Below, one piece after another: positions 62,220 through 64,000 of a DNA stretch of 64,000 nt. Within the stretch, counting starts at the first letter, position 1. Each line of letters begins with the position of its first letter. The notes under the pieces were generated by a model. That model ran no database searches. It was given only the letters and a program-made list of their open reading frames with translations, and was not told the DNA's origin. This DNA is from Phycisphaerae bacterium (GTDB taxonomy: Bacteria; Planctomycetota; Phycisphaerae; Phycisphaerales; UBA1924), in NCBI GenBank assembly GCA_030432905.1, contig JAUILU010000003.1, forward strand, positions 62,001 through 126,000. Direction: 5' to 3'. The translations under genes were made by a program, and so were the position numbers.

Positions 62220-63839
62220 ATGAGCGTCATCGCCTTCAAACATGCTCGGCTGATTACTGCGGTACTAACCGTAGTTGCCGGATTCTTGTTCGCCAGTGCC
62301 GCATCGGCGGACATCGCCAAAGTCAACAGCCATCTCAAACGAGCCGAGGTCAACCTGCAGTCAGTGGCAGTGAATCTCGAAGGGCGAACATCGCCCCCGG
62401 GCGGCTCTGCGGGCAAACTGCTGGCGAATCGGCTAGAGCAGGCGCTCAACGACATCAACCCGGCCAAGGAACTTCTTGAAAAGATCCCCGCGGGCACCGA
62501 AGGCCGGGACGATGCCGTCGCCCGTTACACAGCCGCGGCGAACGAATACAACCGCCTTCGCGCGATCATGACCGGCTCTGACGAGCCCGCCCCGGCGCAG
62601 CAATCCCAAGGCACCCGGCTCAACTACCAGCAAGAAGAAACACTTAGCGGCGCCCGATTCAATCTCCGTGAAGTCGAAGCCGGCGCGAACACACTCACCA
62701 CCGCCCTCGAGAAGCTCCGCGAGGTCGAGGACCAACTCACCATCGACTACCGCGAAGTTGACGGCTTGCTCGGCGTGATCGAGAACGCTCGCCGCAAATC
62801 GGGCTTTGTGAAGAACGCACTCGATAAACTCCCGGCCGACGGCGCGGGTGTGCCCGAGGTCAAACAGGCGCTCGTCAACGCGGACGCGAAAGTCACAACC
62901 GCTGCCGACTTCCTCAAGCCTCTCAACGAGAAACTCCGCAAACTGGTTGATCCCGCGAACTACCCGGAGTTCGAGACCGACCGCAAACGACTCAGCGAAC
63001 TCTCGGTCATGTTCGGCAACCCGATGGTGTTCCAGACAAACAGGCTGCTCGCGGCGGAAACCGTGGCACAATCCGAAGCCGCCAAGAACGAATGCGTCCG
63101 CATCGCCCAGAAATACGCCCGGCTCATGCACCAACGCACCGATCAGGGCCGATCGATCGAGGGCATCGGCAACAGCTTCCTCCGCAAGCACGCGGAGTTC
63201 ATGGCGCAGGCCGAGACCGAACGAGCCGCGTTGCCTGGTGCTATCCGTGATGATCTGAACAAGGCGCTCGAGCACGCGAGTAATGCCGTCGCTCAGCAGA
63301 AACCGCTCTGGTTCACGGGCGGCATCCCGCAGGTCATGGGATTCGCCGAGGAACGTGTAGTCCTCCTCGAAGCTTTAGACGAAGAAGCCGGCAAGCAGAT
63401 GCGGGCCGAGCTCGAAGAGACGCAGAAACAGCTCAAGACCCAGGCCGACTCGCTCCGCGAACTCATCATCCGCGAGAACCGCATGCCCAAAGACGGTTTC
63501 CAAGGCGAAGACCGCGAGAAAGCCATCAAGACCGCACTGAGCGCCTGGAAAGTCCAGCAGGAAGAGTTCGATGTTCTCGCGATCCGCATCCCATCAGAAA
63601 ATTGGGCACGCGAGACCAAGTGGACCTACAGCAACGGCACGTGGTACTTCGTGGACAGATCCAAGCTCCAGGTCCGGCTCTTCGTCGCCGACCATGAGAA
63701 CCCCGAGCTCGCCATAGATCGGCCGATCAATATCTGGAAAGACCACCAGAAAGGAGACTCGATGATCGGCACCCCCTTGTACGGCTTCGAGGACAAACTC
63801 CAGCCGAGCGACTATCTATTAAAGTCTAATGTTAAGTAG
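62220..63839 (+). CDS. Secreted coiled-coil protein of unknown function
   Basis: The precursor is 539 aa: signal peptide (LITAVLTVVAGFLFASAASA), then almost entirely heptad-like helices rich in Glu, Lys and Ala (for example LREVEDQLTIDYREVDGLLG) and a short beta-rich end (WTYSNGTWYFVDRSKLQVRL). I start it at the ATG at 62220, which has GAGGAG eight nt upstream; the track start at 62121 adds an unlikely leader. No family recognised. It is divergent from the GH57 gene. Confidence 0.7.
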   Translation: MSVIAFKHARLITAVLTVVAGFLFASAASADIAKVNSHLKRAEVNLQSVAVNLEGRTSPPGGSAGKLLANRLEQALNDINPAKELLEKIPAGTEGRDDAVARYTAAANEYNRLRAIMTGSDEPAPAQQSQGTRLNYQQEETLSGARFNLREVEAGANTLTTALEKLREVEDQLTIDYREVDGLLGVIENARRKSGFVKNALDKLPADGAGVPEVKQALVNADAKVTTAADFLKPLNEKLRKLVDPANYPEFETDRKRLSELSVMFGNPMVFQTNRLLAAETVAQSEAAKNECVRIAQKYARLMHQRTDQGRSIEGIGNSFLRKHAEFMAQAETERAALPGAIRDDLNKALEHASNAVAQQKPLWFTGGIPQVMGFAEERVVLLEALDEEAGKQMRAELEETQKQLKTQADSLRELIIRENRMPKDGFQGEDREKAIKTALSAWKVQQEEFDVLAIRIPSENWARETKWTYSNGTWYFVDRSKLQVRLFVADHENPELAIDRPINIWKDHQKGDSMIGTPLYGFEDKLQPSDYLLKSNVK

Positions 63840-63855
63840 TTCGTTAATACAAGTG

Positions 63856-63882
63856 GCCTGATCGGCTCAGGTGTGCCGATCG
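63856..63882 (+). terminator. Possible hairpin after the coiled-coil protein gene
   Basis: ATCGGC...GCCGAT forms a 6-bp stem with a short loop downstream of the stop codon. No T-tract follows, so this is weak. The remaining ~120 bases to the window end show nothing I can name. Confidence 0.3.
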
Positions 63883-64000
63883 CGTTGTTATGGCTATGTG
63901 TTACACATTACTACTCGACATACACGGTTCGTCTTGCGATAACAGCATGCTTTAGTTGTGAATGTCGCAACGTAAATTCAGACAGTTCGTGAGTTGCTTA

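Noticed and set aside
1-64000. CRISPR array
   Set aside because: I saw no regularly spaced direct repeats of suitable length; the only phased repeats (641-715) are 6-10 nt.

Overview
The window reads as a chromosomal segment of a planctomycete, most likely of the class Phycisphaerae. Seven secreted proteins end in the paired EF-hand-like tail (CxxDVNxDGxLxPTDFTAWI...CDQNGDGxCTPTDFTAWIxNFNxGC, the GC-type dockerin) that is characteristic of that group. TPR-CHAT, ECF sigma and LysW-dependent biosynthesis genes fit the same assignment. Most of the window is GC-rich. The first ~6.8 kb looks lower in GC and carries mobile-element and defence genes. These statements come from reading the sequence; no database search was run.

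Layout. 0-6.8 kb: edge of an integrated element with two tandem excisionase-like HTH genes, a translationally coupled 59-codon ORF, helically phased short repeats, an unknown 347-aa gene, and a large Avs/STAND-type anti-phage NTPase-nuclease gene interrupted by one in-frame TAA. A decayed coding fragment and a tRNA-3'-half-like remnant follow. 7-21.3 kb: secreted GC-dockerin proteins (beta-helix, BNR/Ycf48-like, FG-GAP) around an ECF sigma / putative anti-sigma / TPR-CHAT protease / subtilase operon, plus a glycosyltransferase. A second tRNA-3'-half remnant lies at 21.5 kb. 21.7-30 kb: a DUF155/RMD1-like membrane protein, then a tightly overlapping C39-like peptidase / RimK-type ATP-grasp / GCS2 ligase / N-formylglutamate amidohydrolase operon, followed by a kinase-like gene, a PP2C phosphatase and a bacterial deoxyhypusine synthase homologue. 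30-35.8 kb: two glycosyltransferases, Kelch and FG-GAP secreted proteins, DUF2200. 35.9-44.8 kb: galK, purE-purK, SGNH esterase, tRNA-Thr(UGU), metallophosphatase-LamG, TauE exporter and persulfide dioxygenase-rhodanese. 44.9-47.7 kb: an N6-methyltransferase lacking its SAM motif I, and a DEAD-box helicase. 47.9-52.1 kb: a LysW carrier-protein operon (W, X, Y and a fused Z-K) preceded by a strong intrinsic terminator and a Lys-rich 32-codon ORF. 52.3-63.8 kb: a voltage-gated K+ channel, an HtrA/degenerate-HtrA pair, an ABC-2 exporter, a GH57-CBM-dockerin amylase-like enzyme and a secreted coiled-coil protein.

How the parts work together. The best candidates for underdescribed biology are (i) the ECF sigma / putative anti-sigma / TPR-CHAT / subtilase operon, which resembles the signalling arm of type III-E CRISPR (TPR-CHAT, Csx30, sigma factor) without any CRISPR components; (ii) the C39 / ATP-grasp / GCS2 / FGase operon, which looks like a small peptide-conjugate pathway; (iii) the stop-interrupted Avs-like gene; and (iv) the possible lysine-responsive leader of the LysW operon.
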